Source: Marinomonas sp. IMCC 4694
GTDB taxonomy: Bacteria > Pseudomonadota > Gammaproteobacteria > Pseudomonadales > Marinomonadaceae
Assembly: GCF_008122525.1 (NCBI RefSeq)
Contig: NZ_VSRV01000001.1
Location: 1,240,001-1,304,000, forward strand
Length of the DNA stretch: 64,000 bases
Direction: 5' to 3'
Part shown: positions 25,837 through 34,902 of the stretch, piece by piece
Numbering within the stretch: position 1 is the stretch's first letter
Layout: each line of letters opens with the position of its first letter
Notes under the pieces: model-generated
What the model saw: the letters and a program-made list of their open reading frames with translations, nothing else
Told to the model about the DNA's origin: nothing
Databases searched by the model: none
Translations under genes and position numbers: made by a program

Positions 25837-26667
25837 TTTGCCCTCTGGTGGTTGCGAAGACGCAAATACACGCGGTGCATCTTGCTTGGGTAAATGAATT
25901 AACGTTAAACCATAATGCTGTGCCAGTTTAACCGCTAGGGTACTAGGAGACGCCAAATGTATGAGCCTCGACAAGCCAACTCGTACTGCTTTTTGAATCA
26001 ATTCTGTACTGCATCGGCTGGTCATTACTACACTGTGGTTGTGTAGATGAATACCCTGTTGGAGTGCGTAGCCGATGACTTTATCTAGGGCATTGTGGCG
26101 ACCGATGTCTTCCATGCAAAAAATAGGCTCGCCTTGTGGCGATATCAATAAAGCGGCATGAATGGCACCCGTCAGCTTGCCCAATGTTTGGCGATCTGAC
26201 AGCTGTGTTTTCAATCGCGCCAATGTTGCTTGGTCGATCGGGGCGCTAAAGGGCAGTACATCGAGTGCGGGAAGGGCTTGATCAAGCGATTCTACGCCGC
26301 ATAAACCGCAGCCACTGGCGCCAAGGTGTCGGTGTTTTCTTTGTTTGAATTGAGCAAATCGACGAGGACTCAGCACAAGGTTAATCTCAAGGCTGTGAAT
26401 GCCAAGGTCAGAATGGGTGTGTTGCCATTCCATGTCTCTGATGTCGTCCAAATGACGAACAATACCTTCGGTGCGAACGAAGCCGATAACAAAGGCGTCT
26501 AAATGGCTTGGTGTTACCATCATGACGGCGTGCACAATGCCATTGACGCTGATTGCCAAAGGGGTTTCTACGACTAATTCGACCGACTCGGCGTGGTCCG
26601 ACACAAGGTCGCCTCGGTCAAATGTTTGCGACTTGTGACTAGGGAAAGAAAGAGTCGAGTGTTGCAT
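25810..26667 (-). CDS. fdhD: Formate dehydrogenase accessory sulfurtransferase FdhD
   Basis: Transfers sulfur from a cysteine desulfurase to the molybdenum cofactor of formate dehydrogenases. I start it at ATG 26667 (MQHSTLSF), giving 285 residues, close to E. coli FdhD (~278); the longer frame adds 81 residues without family likeness. SGCGLCGVESL holds the conserved cysteine pair, and EDIGRHNALDKVIG, VMTSRCSTELIQKA and LTLIHLPK complete the family pattern. The ribosome site is weak at this start, so the exact N-terminus is uncertain. The gene overlaps the molybdoprotein start by 23 bases, making that protein its likely client. Confidence 0.9.
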   Translation of the reverse strand: MQHSTLSFPSHKSQTFDRGDLVSDHAESVELVVETPLAISVNGIVHAVMMVTPSHLDAFVIGFVRTEGIVRHLDDIRDMEWQHTHSDLGIHSLEINLVLSPRRFAQFKQRKHRHLGASGCGLCGVESLDQALPALDVLPFSAPIDQATLARLKTQLSDRQTLGKLTGAIHAALLISPQGEPIFCMEDIGRHNALDKVIGYALQQGIHLHNHSVVMTSRCSTELIQKAVRVGLSRLIHLASPSTLAVKLAQHYGLTLIHLPKQDAPRVFASSQPPEGKDHEQKDHE

Positions 26668-27107
26668 AGTATGGGATACAATCCGTTTGAAAGCAGGTTC
26701 AATAGTACGGAGACACGCCACGGTCGTCCAATGCTTTTGCGCCAAAAAAGAGCATGAAAGCGACGCCACCTTGTTCTTCATGGTCGTGTGGATCTGAAAA
26801 CCTTGTCTTGCTTCATATTCATAAATGATAATATACAATTGATCGAAAAAGTAACGTATTCTAACGCCATGGCCTGAACGTTTGAGCCGCCAGCAATGAG
26901 GTCTTGGCATTAAGATTAAGTCGATGTTGTGTAAAGCGTACGGTCAAAATCGCACAGACTGTGGTTTTTTACTTGTCGTGTATGGTAATGGATCGGCGTA
27001 TGTTGCAGAGTACGCCGCTGTTTTTTATTCAATGAGCGTGTATGGCCAAAGTGTTAGCGCGTAGGTCGGGTTTTGTAGCGCCTTTTTTGTGGATGAGTTG
27101 TTAATTT
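26668..27107. other. 440-base intergenic region with a possible small transcript
   Basis: This lies between divergent fdhD and the M23 peptidase. On the + strand a weak promoter-like pair (TTGCTT 26808-26813, TATACA 26832-26837, 18-base spacing) is followed about 185 bases later by the hairpin at 26994-27026. No protein-coding frame with support occurs. The region is either the peptidase leader with an attenuator or a small RNA of about 180 bases; the sequence alone does not decide. Confidence 0.35.
26994..27026 (+). terminator. Terminator-like hairpin with no upstream + strand gene
   Basis: CGGCGTA (26994-27000) pairs with TACGCCG (27011-27017), loop 10 bases, then CTG and six T residues. 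No + strand gene precedes it, and the next gene starts 81 bases later, so it acts as an attenuator or ends a small transcript, if functional. Confidence 0.5.
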
Positions 27108-28484
27108 ATGTCGTTTATTGCACGTCTTTTAAGTGGGCTTTTGTCCGGCCCAAGAGCTTGGATTGTACTTATTATCATTGTGTTTATTGGATTGTTGTTG
27201 GTGTATCGATCTCTAGTTTCACCGTCTCTTAATCCTTCGAGTTATCAGTTGCCTCTTACCATAGATTCTTCAACGCTGACGGCTGCGCCGGAAGACTTAG
27301 TCGCACCGCCCTATGTTGTAACGACCGATAAAAAGACTGAAACCGAGGATCGTGCGCTTGTAAGTACGAACCCTTTAGACATCATCGAAAAGCCACCGGC
27401 TGGGATTCCAGCGATCGACTATGAGATTAAGGCGGGCGATACGCTAGCGGGCATTTTTACCAGTTTGGGTTTACCTGTTAATGATTTGTATGGCGTGCTT
27501 GAAGCGGATCAAGAGTACTTGGTGCTTGAGCCACTGATGCCTGGTGATACCTTTATTTTTGCTTTGGACGAGAAGGGCGAATTAGCGTCACTAACGCGTC
27601 GCTTGGATGTGAGCAAAAGTGTGTCATACGTTCGACATGATAACGGTGGTTTTAATTACGAAGAAACTATTAAGCCTATTACTTACTTGAGTGAGGCGTT
27701 GCACACTACTATACAGAATAACTTTTACTTGTCGGCAAAAAGTATTGGATTGTCTGATGGTAATATTCTGATCGTTAACGATTTATTAAAAGGTCGGGTG
27801 AATTTTCGTAAAGATTTACGCGCAGGCGACGCGTTTAACGTCATCATTAAAAAGGGCACTGTAGAAGGTGTTGACGTTGGGAAAAGCCAAGTAGAAGCGT
27901 TAGATATCACCGTGAGAGGTCAAACTTACAGTGCATTTTTACATTCCGACGGGCGTTATTATGATGCAGATGCAAACAGTTTAACCGCCGCCTTGTTACG
28001 TTGGCCGACACGAAAGCCTTTTCGCATCAGTTCTTCGTTTAATGCAAATCGTTTACACCCTATTACAGGCGGTAAATCGCCTCATAATGGGGTGGATTTA
28101 GCCACGCCCAGTGGTACAGAATTAGTGGCGACAGGGGACGGTGTGGTGACAAGAGTCGCGACCCATAAATACGCAGGTAAATACATCGTGCTTGATTATA
28201 CGGGGCCCTATGGCTCGCGCTATTTGCACTTGAGTAAGGTATTAGTAAAAAATGGCCAGCGAGTAAAGCGCGGCCAAGTGATTGCTTTATCGGGTAATAC
28301 TGGTCGCACAACAGGGGCCCATTTGCATTATGAGCTTCATATTAAAGGCAAACCAGTGAATCCGATGACAACAAGCATTCCAACCTCTCAATCCATCGCA
28401 AAAGAGGAACGTCAAGCCTTTGTGGCCAATGTGGCTGAGTGGTCAAAACAGCTCAGGTCAGACGTCAGTGATGTTTTACAGTAG
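27108..28484 (+). CDS. M23-family peptidoglycan endopeptidase (MepM/YebA-like)
   Basis: Envelope metallopeptidase of 458 residues. A membrane anchor lies at ~15-35 (GPRAWIVLIIIVFIGLLLVY), so the rest is periplasmic. A LysM/OapA-like segment at ~105-150 (IDYEIKAGDTLAGIFTSLG) binds glycan. The catalytic zinc domain is near ~320-425: HNGVDLATPSGTELVATGDG gives the first His and Asp, and GAHLHYELH gives the HxH pair. Such enzymes cut peptide cross-links to allow cell growth. It is convergent with csiV with only 25 bases between stops. Confidence 0.9.
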   Translation: MSFIARLLSGLLSGPRAWIVLIIIVFIGLLLVYRSLVSPSLNPSSYQLPLTIDSSTLTAAPEDLVAPPYVVTTDKKTETEDRALVSTNPLDIIEKPPAGIPAIDYEIKAGDTLAGIFTSLGLPVNDLYGVLEADQEYLVLEPLMPGDTFIFALDEKGELASLTRRLDVSKSVSYVRHDNGGFNYEETIKPITYLSEALHTTIQNNFYLSAKSIGLSDGNILIVNDLLKGRVNFRKDLRAGDAFNVIIKKGTVEGVDVGKSQVEALDITVRGQTYSAFLHSDGRYYDADANSLTAALLRWPTRKPFRISSSFNANRLHPITGGKSPHNGVDLATPSGTELVATGDGVVTRVATHKYAGKYIVLDYTGPYGSRYLHLSKVLVKNGQRVKRGQVIALSGNTGRTTGAHLHYELHIKGKPVNPMTTSIPTSQSIAKEERQAFVANVAEWSKQLRSDVSDVLQ

Positions 28485-28509
28485 GATACGGTTTTGCGGT
28501 GGGTGTTCG

Positions 28510-29337
28510 TTACTCTGCTACGGTTTTGGCGGCTATTTTTTCGATGGCGTCGTTTAACTCGATCGGTTCAAAATACAGCATAGTGCCGATCGTTGGGTGG
28601 TCTAAATAGTTGACTTTTTTGCTGGCGGTTTTGTTGCTTTGGTTGAGTGTTAACACCAGTGCGGGCTCAAATTCTTTGAACTGCGTTTGTGGCGCTATTG
28701 GCTTTGTAAGAGCGTTTTCCGGTTCTGACGCTGTCGTGGGTTGAGTAAAAATAGAACGCAAGATGGCTTCTTGATCAACCGGTTGTAGGTCGAGTGAGCT
28801 GTCTGCGACCTCCAGTTGTTCGGGCACAGTGAAACTGTCGAATAAATAATGCTGATAGCGAATGTCCGACTCCAAATAACGTCCTAAGGTGATGGCGATC
28901 GTGCCTGTCAATTCTGGGTAACCGTCTTTTATTTGTTCGCTGTGGAAGGTTTTTCGTACAGTGTCGCCTGTTTGTTTGAAAATCAGTGTCCATCGCTGGT
29001 TTGATAATACGGTAACGTGGCGATTCAATTTTTGCTTGATATCAGCAAAAGGTGCCAATTCTCGCGTTTTATCCAGTGTACTTTCTTGCAGTTTTGGCTG
29101 TGTTAATGAAAGAGGTGAGCCATCGCTTGTATCAATGATATCGAGGCGCAGCAAGTTCTGTACAGAGAGGACGTTCTCGTAGTCAATATGCTCTTCAGAT
29201 TGACCTTCTGGCCATAAAAAAGTCACTAAAAAGCCTTCATACGCTCGGGCGGTTTCTGGATTAAAGTCACTGTCCTCGGCGAACAGTGAAGTACTGAGCA
29301 GAGTGAGGGTTAGGGCGGTCACGATCAAGGCTTTCAA
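28510..29337 (-). CDS. CsiV-family envelope protein
   Basis: A 275-residue secreted protein with a signal peptide (MKALIVTALTLTLLSTSLFA, cleavage before EDSD). The central NQRWTLIFKQ and GTIAITLGRYLESDIRYQHYLFD segments are those of the CsiV family, which in several gammaproteobacteria is encoded next to mfd. CsiV was described as a peptidoglycan-binding protein in Shewanella, but the function here is unproven. Its ATG overlaps the mfd stop by 4 bases, so it is co-translated with mfd. Confidence 0.8.
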   Translation of the reverse strand: MKALIVTALTLTLLSTSLFAEDSDFNPETARAYEGFLVTFLWPEGQSEEHIDYENVLSVQNLLRLDIIDTSDGSPLSLTQPKLQESTLDKTRELAPFADIKQKLNRHVTVLSNQRWTLIFKQTGDTVRKTFHSEQIKDGYPELTGTIAITLGRYLESDIRYQHYLFDSFTVPEQLEVADSSLDLQPVDQEAILRSIFTQPTTASEPENALTKPIAPQTQFKEFEPALVLTLNQSNKTASKKVNYLDHPTIGTMLYFEPIELNDAIEKIAAKTVAE

Positions 29338-32300
29338 TGTAATAATTCCAAAGTCAGAGTGGTTTGCTGGAAGCGTTCTTCAGCTGTGTTCATGGTAGCG
29401 ATAAACTTCAAGGTGTCCGATCCTATTAACTTGTAGGTGTCCGGTTTGGTTTGAATAAGTTTAATCAGTTTCATTGGGTCGACCGGTGTTTTGCTGTTAA
29501 AAAACAGTTTACCTTCTTTTGCATTCGCTTCAATTTTATTAATGCCAAGTTGTTCTGCTTTTAGCTTTAATTCAGTTTGGCGAAACAGATTTTTTGTCGC
29601 GTCCGGAAGTAAACCAAAGCGATCAATCATTTCAACTTGTAGATCTTTAAGCTCACCGCTGACTTTGGCACTGGCAATGCGTTTATACAAAATCAGTCGA
29701 GAGTGTACATCGCCTAAATAGTCTTCAGGAATCAAGGCTGGCACTCGTAAATTCACGTCCGTTAGCGCCGGTGACGTGATGTCTACATCGGGGGACTCTC
29801 CGTTTTTCAACGATTTGACGGCCCGATCCAACATGTCCATAAACAAAGAAAAACCAACGTGTTCAATATGACCACTTTGGCCGTCGCCTAATAGTTCGCC
29901 AGTACCACGAATTTCTAAATCGTGAGTAGCTAGGGTAAAGCCGGCGCCAAGGGTGTCGGCGAGCAGGATGGCTTCAAGGCGTTTTTCTGCATCACCCGTC
30001 ACTTTTCGATCATTGGGTGTAAGCAAATACGCGTACGCCTGGTGATGCGATCGACCTACGCGACCACGTAATTGATGGAGTTGGGCTAAGCCAAACTTGT
30101 CGGCACGTTCAATAATAATGGTGTTGGCGTTAGGGATGTCTATACCGGTTTCAATAATAGTCGAGCACACTAAAACGTTGGCGCGCTTATGATAAAAATC
30201 CGACATAACTTGTTCTAATTCTCGTTCGCGCATCTGGCCATGGCCCACAATGACTCGCGCTTCAGGGATTAACGCTTCCAGTTCTTCGGCGGTTTTTTGA
30301 ATGGTTTGCACTTCGTTGTGTAAAAAATACACCTGACCACCACGATGCAACTCTCGTAATATGGCTTCTTTTATTTGATGATCATCGCGCTGCTGAACGA
30401 ATGTTTTCACCGACAAACGTTTGGCGGGCGGAGTGGCGATAATGGACAAGTCTCGAATGCCTGACAGGGACATGTTAAGCGTTCTTGGAATCGGAGTAGC
30501 GGTGAGCGTTAATATGTCGACTTCGGCTCGCAGCGCTTTAAATTGCTCTTTTTGTTTCACACCAAAACGGTGTTCCTCATCGATGATGACCAAGCCAAGA
30601 TTGGCAAATTTCACATCACTTTGTATTAGTTTGTGTGTGCCGACAACAATGTCAGCTCGACCATCTTCTAGTTTATCAATGGCGGCGTTGGACTGCTTAC
30701 CAGAACGGAATCGTGACAGCAATTCAATTTCGACAGGCCAGTCTGCAAAGCGGTCGCAGAAGTTTTCATAATGTTGTTGGGCAAGCAGTGTCGTGGGCAC
30801 CAGTACGGCAACTTGTTTGCCATCTTGTACGGCTAAAAAAGCCGCCCGCATGGCGACTTCGGTTTTGCCAAAGCCCACGTCGCCACAGACTAAGCGATCC
30901 ATAGGTTTTTTGTTGGACATGTCGGTCATTACCGCATCGATGGCCATTTGTTGGTCTGGAGTTTCTTCGAATGGGAAGCCAGCAGCGAACAATTCATATT
31001 GGTCATCGGGTTTAGCAAACGCATAGCCTGCGCGGGATTCTCGTTGGGCGTATATTTCGAGTAACTCCGCGGCGGTGTCACGGGCTTTTTCAGCGGCTTT
31101 TTGTTTGGCTACGCTCCATTTGTCGGTGCCTAATTTGTGCAGCGGAGCCGTATCTTCGTCGGCGCCCGTATAGCGTGAAATAAGTTGTAAGGATGATACG
31201 GGTACATACAATTTCGCGTCATTAGCGTATCCCAGCGTTAGAAGCTCGGTTTCTTGTCCGTCGATTTGTAGGTTGGTTAAGCCAAGATAGCGGCCGACTC
31301 CGTGATCAATATGAACCACGGGCGCGTTCATTCTTAGTTCAGTCAGGTTGCGAATAATCGCGTCTTCACTGACGTTGTTTTGCTTGTTGCGTCGGCGATG
31401 TTGGGAAACACGTTCGCCCAGTATTTCGCTTTCAGGTATCAGTGTTAACTCATCGTTAATGACAAACCCCCGGCCAATATTACCTTCCGTAATAGCGAGG
31501 GATTTGCTTGATTTTGTGAACGCTTTCCAATCATCCACGTGTTTAGGTTTTATGTTGTGTTTTTTAAGCAGATCTAACAAGGCTTCGCGACGACCAGCGG
31601 ATTCTGCCACGATCAAAACACGGGTATGAGTTTGGCTTAAAAAGTGACTGAGTCTGCCTAGGGGCTCGGCGGCCTTGGAGTCAATTTTGACACTGTTTAG
31701 GGCTTGATAAAACGGGTGTTCTCCTGTTGCTGTGAAAATAATGTTGGTGTATCGATTCAGTTGAGCAAACAGCTCATCTTCCCTCAGGCAGATTTCGTCT
31801 GGCTTTAAAATCGGTCGTTCAATGTTGTAATTCAGGGATTCATGGCGGCTGCGAAAATCCAGCTGGATGCTGGCAAATTGTTCGTTAAAGGTATCTGAAC
31901 GTACGATTAGGGTAGTGTCTGGTAAGTAGTCAAACACACTGGCGGTCTGTTCAAAAAACAACGGCAAATAATATTCTATTCCCGCAGGAATAAGGCCGCT
32001 TGAGATGTCTTGGTAAATAGGACTGGATAAAGGATTGGTTTCAAAACGTTCCCTAAATCGTTGGCGAAAGCTTTGTATGCTCTGTGATGTTGTTGGAAAC
32101 TCTTTTGCTGGCAACATTTTAATTTCAGAGACTTTATCAATGCTGCGTTGAGTTTCTGGATCAAACCAGCGAATGGTGTCAATTTCATTATCAAACCAGT
32201 CTATACGAATGGGGTTTTCCGCTCCCATTGGGAACACATCCATCAAGGCGCCTCGAATCGCGTATTCGCCATGTTCGTGAACATTGTCTACATTTAGGTA

Positions 32301-32747
32301 TCCGGCGTTGGTAAGTTTCCTTGAAAGTTGTTCAAGGGGGAGCTCTTGGCCTGCTTTTAAATGAAAGCGCTGGGCGTCTAAATGCTGTTTGGGGCAAAGG
32401 CGTGTGATGCAGGAGGCGACGGTGGTTAAAATAATGGGGTTCTTTGTTTCGGTCAGTCTAGCTAATGTTTCCAATCGTTGGGAAACAATGTCTTGATGAG
32501 GTGAAAACGCATCGTATGGCAAGGTCTCCCAGTCACTAAACCTGAGAATTTCCTTTTTTTGATGATTAAGAAAATGTATTTCGTCTTCAAGCTCATTGAG
32601 CTCGGCCACCGTGTTCACCATAAATAAGATAGGCTGTTTGTATTGGGCGGCGATCGCAAGGAGTTGAAGCGCTTTACGACTGCCTTCTAATCCATGAAGG
32701 GTATTTTTAAAGCCTGGTTTTAAGGTGATCGATACGGTGTCAGACAT
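29334..32747 (-). CDS. mfd: Transcription-repair coupling factor
   Basis: DNA translocase that removes RNA polymerase stalled at lesions and recruits UvrA. The 1137 residues match the family length. The UvrB-like N-terminal part is ~1-340, the RNA-polymerase-interacting domain is near 470-530 (HIDHGVGRYLGLTNLQIDG), and the helicase core has GDVGFGKTEVAMRA (motif I), IIDEEHRFGVKQKEQ (motif II), TLTATPIPRTL (motif III) and QLRGRVGRSHHQAYAYLL (motif VI). The C-terminal UvrA-contact-masking domain is present. The gene starts 7 bases after folX and overlaps csiV. Confidence 0.96.
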   Translation of the reverse strand: MSDTVSITLKPGFKNTLHGLEGSRKALQLLAIAAQYKQPILFMVNTVAELNELEDEIHFLNHQKKEILRFSDWETLPYDAFSPHQDIVSQRLETLARLTETKNPIILTTVASCITRLCPKQHLDAQRFHLKAGQELPLEQLSRKLTNAGYLNVDNVHEHGEYAIRGALMDVFPMGAENPIRIDWFDNEIDTIRWFDPETQRSIDKVSEIKMLPAKEFPTTSQSIQSFRQRFRERFETNPLSSPIYQDISSGLIPAGIEYYLPLFFEQTASVFDYLPDTTLIVRSDTFNEQFASIQLDFRSRHESLNYNIERPILKPDEICLREDELFAQLNRYTNIIFTATGEHPFYQALNSVKIDSKAAEPLGRLSHFLSQTHTRVLIVAESAGRREALLDLLKKHNIKPKHVDDWKAFTKSSKSLAITEGNIGRGFVINDELTLIPESEILGERVSQHRRRNKQNNVSEDAIIRNLTELRMNAPVVHIDHGVGRYLGLTNLQIDGQETELLTLGYANDAKLYVPVSSLQLISRYTGADEDTAPLHKLGTDKWSVAKQKAAEKARDTAAELLEIYAQRESRAGYAFAKPDDQYELFAAGFPFEETPDQQMAIDAVMTDMSNKKPMDRLVCGDVGFGKTEVAMRAAFLAVQDGKQVAVLVPTTLLAQQHYENFCDRFADWPVEIELLSRFRSGKQSNAAIDKLEDGRADIVVGTHKLIQSDVKFANLGLVIIDEEHRFGVKQKEQFKALRAEVDILTLTATPIPRTLNMSLSGIRDLSIIATPPAKRLSVKTFVQQRDDHQIKEAILRELHRGGQVYFLHNEVQTIQKTAEELEALIPEARVIVGHGQMRERELEQVMSDFYHKRANVLVCSTIIETGIDIPNANTIIIERADKFGLAQLHQLRGRVGRSHHQAYAYLLTPNDRKVTGDAEKRLEAILLADTLGAGFTLATHDLEIRGTGELLGDGQSGHIEHVGFSLFMDMLDRAVKSLKNGESPDVDITSPALTDVNLRVPALIPEDYLGDVHSRLILYKRIASAKVSGELKDLQVEMIDRFGLLPDATKNLFRQTELKLKAEQLGINKIEANAKEGKLFFNSKTPVDPMKLIKLIQTKPDTYKLIGSDTLKFIATMNTAEERFQQTTLTLELLH

Positions 32748-32754
32748 GGTGGTT

Positions 32755-33123
32755 TTATGGTTCTCTATTAGCAGAAAGCGTTAGTGATACAGAGTCCGCG
32801 AAGCGTAAAGCGTGTGGCTTAGCGACTTCAATTTTGGCAAACGTAACGTGATGAGACGTCATGCAAAGTTCCAATAAATCGGCGGTGAGTTTCTCAAGTA
32901 AAAGGAAACGGTTGCCTTCGGTATGAGCAATCATTTCTTTGCAAATAGTACGATAATTGACGGCATTTTCCACGTCGTCGGTATCGTAAGCTTGTGAAGC
33001 AGGATACTGAATCCAGGCATTAATCACGACATCTTGTTTGTTTTGTTTTTCAGATTCATTGAATCCGATATAAGTTCTTAGGCGTAAGTTTTTAATATGA
33101 ATTTGAGCTTCTGGTTTGATCAT
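32755..33123 (-). CDS. folX: Dihydroneopterin triphosphate 2'-epimerase
   Basis: Small pterin enzyme of 122 residues, very close to E. coli FolX: IHIKNLRLRTYIGFNE, QDVVINAWIQYPA, NYRTICKEMI, NRFLLLEKLTADLLEL and KPHALRFADSVSLTL. FolX epimerises dihydroneopterin triphosphate; the paralogue FolB is the aldolase of folate synthesis. The KNLRLRT start and HALRFADSVS end favour FolX over FolB. It heads the folX-mfd-csiV transcription unit on the minus strand. Confidence 0.88.
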   Translation of the reverse strand: MIKPEAQIHIKNLRLRTYIGFNESEKQNKQDVVINAWIQYPASQAYDTDDVENAVNYRTICKEMIAHTEGNRFLLLEKLTADLLELCMTSHHVTFAKIEVAKPHALRFADSVSLTLSANREP

Positions 33124-33391
33124 CGCTTTTCTTCCATTGTTTGGCCTGCTGAATCAGTAGGCAATATTGTGTCGTTTTCAACATTATAAGGCAACTCAGT
33201 ACGGTACGGCTCAATGTGTTGTTTGGATTAAAAGGTCGTACTTTTATGTTGCTAAAAGACGATGCGTTTAATAATGCACAACTTTTGTAATTAAATAACA
33301 AAAAAGACAGCTAGAAGTGAAAGAAATCCATCTGTGGAGAAAGAATTAGTAATTTAAGTAAAAGTTGGTGCTTAAAGGCATCGTCATACGC

Positions 33392-33420
33392 TGGTCAAGG
33401 GGGGGAATGATCTTTATAAT
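33392..33420 (+). promoter_or_regulatory. Predicted promoter of the nqr operon
   Basis: A perfect TATAAT (33415-33420) sits 17 bases after TGGTCA (33392-33397), a 4/6 match to the -35 consensus. Transcription would begin near 33427, giving nqrA a leader of about 135 bases. The leader contains GGAGGGGGG at 33498-33506, a strong ribosome-site-like run with no start codon in reach, and the small palindrome GTTAACTTAAC at 33464-33474. The rest of the gap 33124-33561 shows no supported gene. Confidence 0.55.
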
Positions 33421-33561
33421 ACGTCGGTTTTTTGGTGAAGTGAGTTTGTGTTTCGCAATTAAGGTTAACTTAACTGCTAGCTTATGCATGATTTCCCGGA
33501 GGGGGGTGTAAGCACAGCACATTACGCTTTTTGTGTTCAATTTATTGTTGGGCAGAACATA

Positions 33562-34899
33562 ATGTATAAAATTACAAAAGGCCTGGATCTGCCGATCTCA
33601 GGTGCTCCCAATCAAGTGATTGAGAAGGCGGCTAACGCAAAAACAGTCGCTGTTATCGGTCCTGACTATCATGGTATGAAACCTACTATGTTGGTTGCGG
33701 AAGGGGATAAAGTTAAAAAAGGTCAAGTTATCTTTACAGACAAGAAAACAGACGGTGTGAAATACACAGCGCCTGCTGCTGGAACGATAATGGCCATCAA
33801 CCGCGGTGCACGACGTGTTTTTCAATCGGTTGTTATCCGTGTTGAAGGGAATGAATCTGAAACGTTTGCTGCGTATTCTGGATCAGAATTGAAGTCTTTG
33901 GAACGTAGCAAAGTGGTTAGTAATCTGGTGGATTCTGGATTATGGACCGCATTTCGTACACGTCCTTTCTCAAAGGTACCTGAAGTTGCTTCAGTGCCAA
34001 ACTCGATTTTTGTTACAGCGATAGACACGAATCCATTGGCCGCTTCTCCTGAAGTTGTGTTGGCTGATCAGGCTGAGGCGTTTGCTGATGGTCTTACTGT
34101 GTTGACGCGTTTGACAGAAGGTAGCGTGTTTTTGTGTAAAGCACCCGGCGCTAAAATTCCAACAACGAGCGATGTGACCGTTGAAGAGTTTTCTGGCGTA
34201 CATCCTGCGGGCCTAGCTGGTACTCATATTCACTTTCTTGATCCTGTAAACGATAAAAAAACGGTTTGGTCGATAAACTATCAAGACGTCATTGCCGTTG
34301 GTAAATTATTTGTTACCGGTGAACTGAGCGTAGATCGTGTTGTTGCATTGGCTGGCCCACAAGTCAAAAAGCCTCGTTTGCTTCGAACGCAAGTAGGCGC
34401 GAGCCTAGATGGTTTGTTAAACGGCGAGCTAAGCAGTGGGGAAAACCGAGTCATTTCAGGGTCGGTATTATCTGGTCGCAATGCTCATGGCCCGTTTGCT
34501 TATCTTGGTCGTTATCACAACCAAGTGTCTGTATTAGAAGAAGGTCGTGAGCGCCAAATGATGCATTACCTTCGTGCTGGTGTCGAAAAACATTCTATTA
34601 TGAATGTATTTTTCTCTAAGCTGACAGGTAAAAAGTCGTTTGATATGACTACGACAACCAATGGCAGTGATCGTACCATGTTGCCGCTGGGGAATTTTGA
34701 GCGCGTTATGCCGCTTGATATATTACCGACTCAATTGCTGCGTGCGCTGGTGGTGAACGATACCGAGCAAGCTCAAAAATTGGGTGCGCTTGAGTTAGAT
34801 GACGAAGATCTGGCTTTGTGCACTTACAGCTGTTCAGGTAAGTTTGAATACGGTCCGATCCTTCGGGATTGTCTAACTCTAATAGAAAACGAGGGTTAA
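33562..34899 (+). CDS. nqrA: Na+-translocating NADH:quinone reductase subunit A
   Basis: Peripheral subunit of the sodium-pumping respiratory complex, 445 residues from ATG 33562. The start MYKITKGLDLPISGAP matches NqrA N-termini; the longer frame adds 26 unrelated residues. HPAGLAGTHIHFLDPV and DRVVALAGPQVKKPRLLRT are conserved. NqrA has no membrane helix and contributes near the quinone site. nqrB follows after 3 bases. The ribosome site is weak at this start, so leader structure may matter. Confidence 0.95.
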   Translation: MYKITKGLDLPISGAPNQVIEKAANAKTVAVIGPDYHGMKPTMLVAEGDKVKKGQVIFTDKKTDGVKYTAPAAGTIMAINRGARRVFQSVVIRVEGNESETFAAYSGSELKSLERSKVVSNLVDSGLWTAFRTRPFSKVPEVASVPNSIFVTAIDTNPLAASPEVVLADQAEAFADGLTVLTRLTEGSVFLCKAPGAKIPTTSDVTVEEFSGVHPAGLAGTHIHFLDPVNDKKTVWSINYQDVIAVGKLFVTGELSVDRVVALAGPQVKKPRLLRTQVGASLDGLLNGELSSGENRVISGSVLSGRNAHGPFAYLGRYHNQVSVLEEGRERQMMHYLRAGVEKHSIMNVFFSKLTGKKSFDMTTTTNGSDRTMLPLGNFERVMPLDILPTQLLRALVVNDTEQAQKLGALELDDEDLALCTYSCSGKFEYGPILRDCLTLIENEG

Positions 34900-34902
34900 T
34901 TC

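Noticed and set aside
32755..33123. FolB dihydroneopterin aldolase
   Set aside because: The whole chain follows FolX more closely, including KNLRLRT at the start and HALRFADSVS at the end.
33407..33511. A 34-codon frame upstream of nqrA with AAGGGGGGG in front of its ATG
   Set aside because: Its start lies before the transcription start expected from the promoter at 33392-33420, it overlaps the -10 box itself, and the peptide resembles no known leader.
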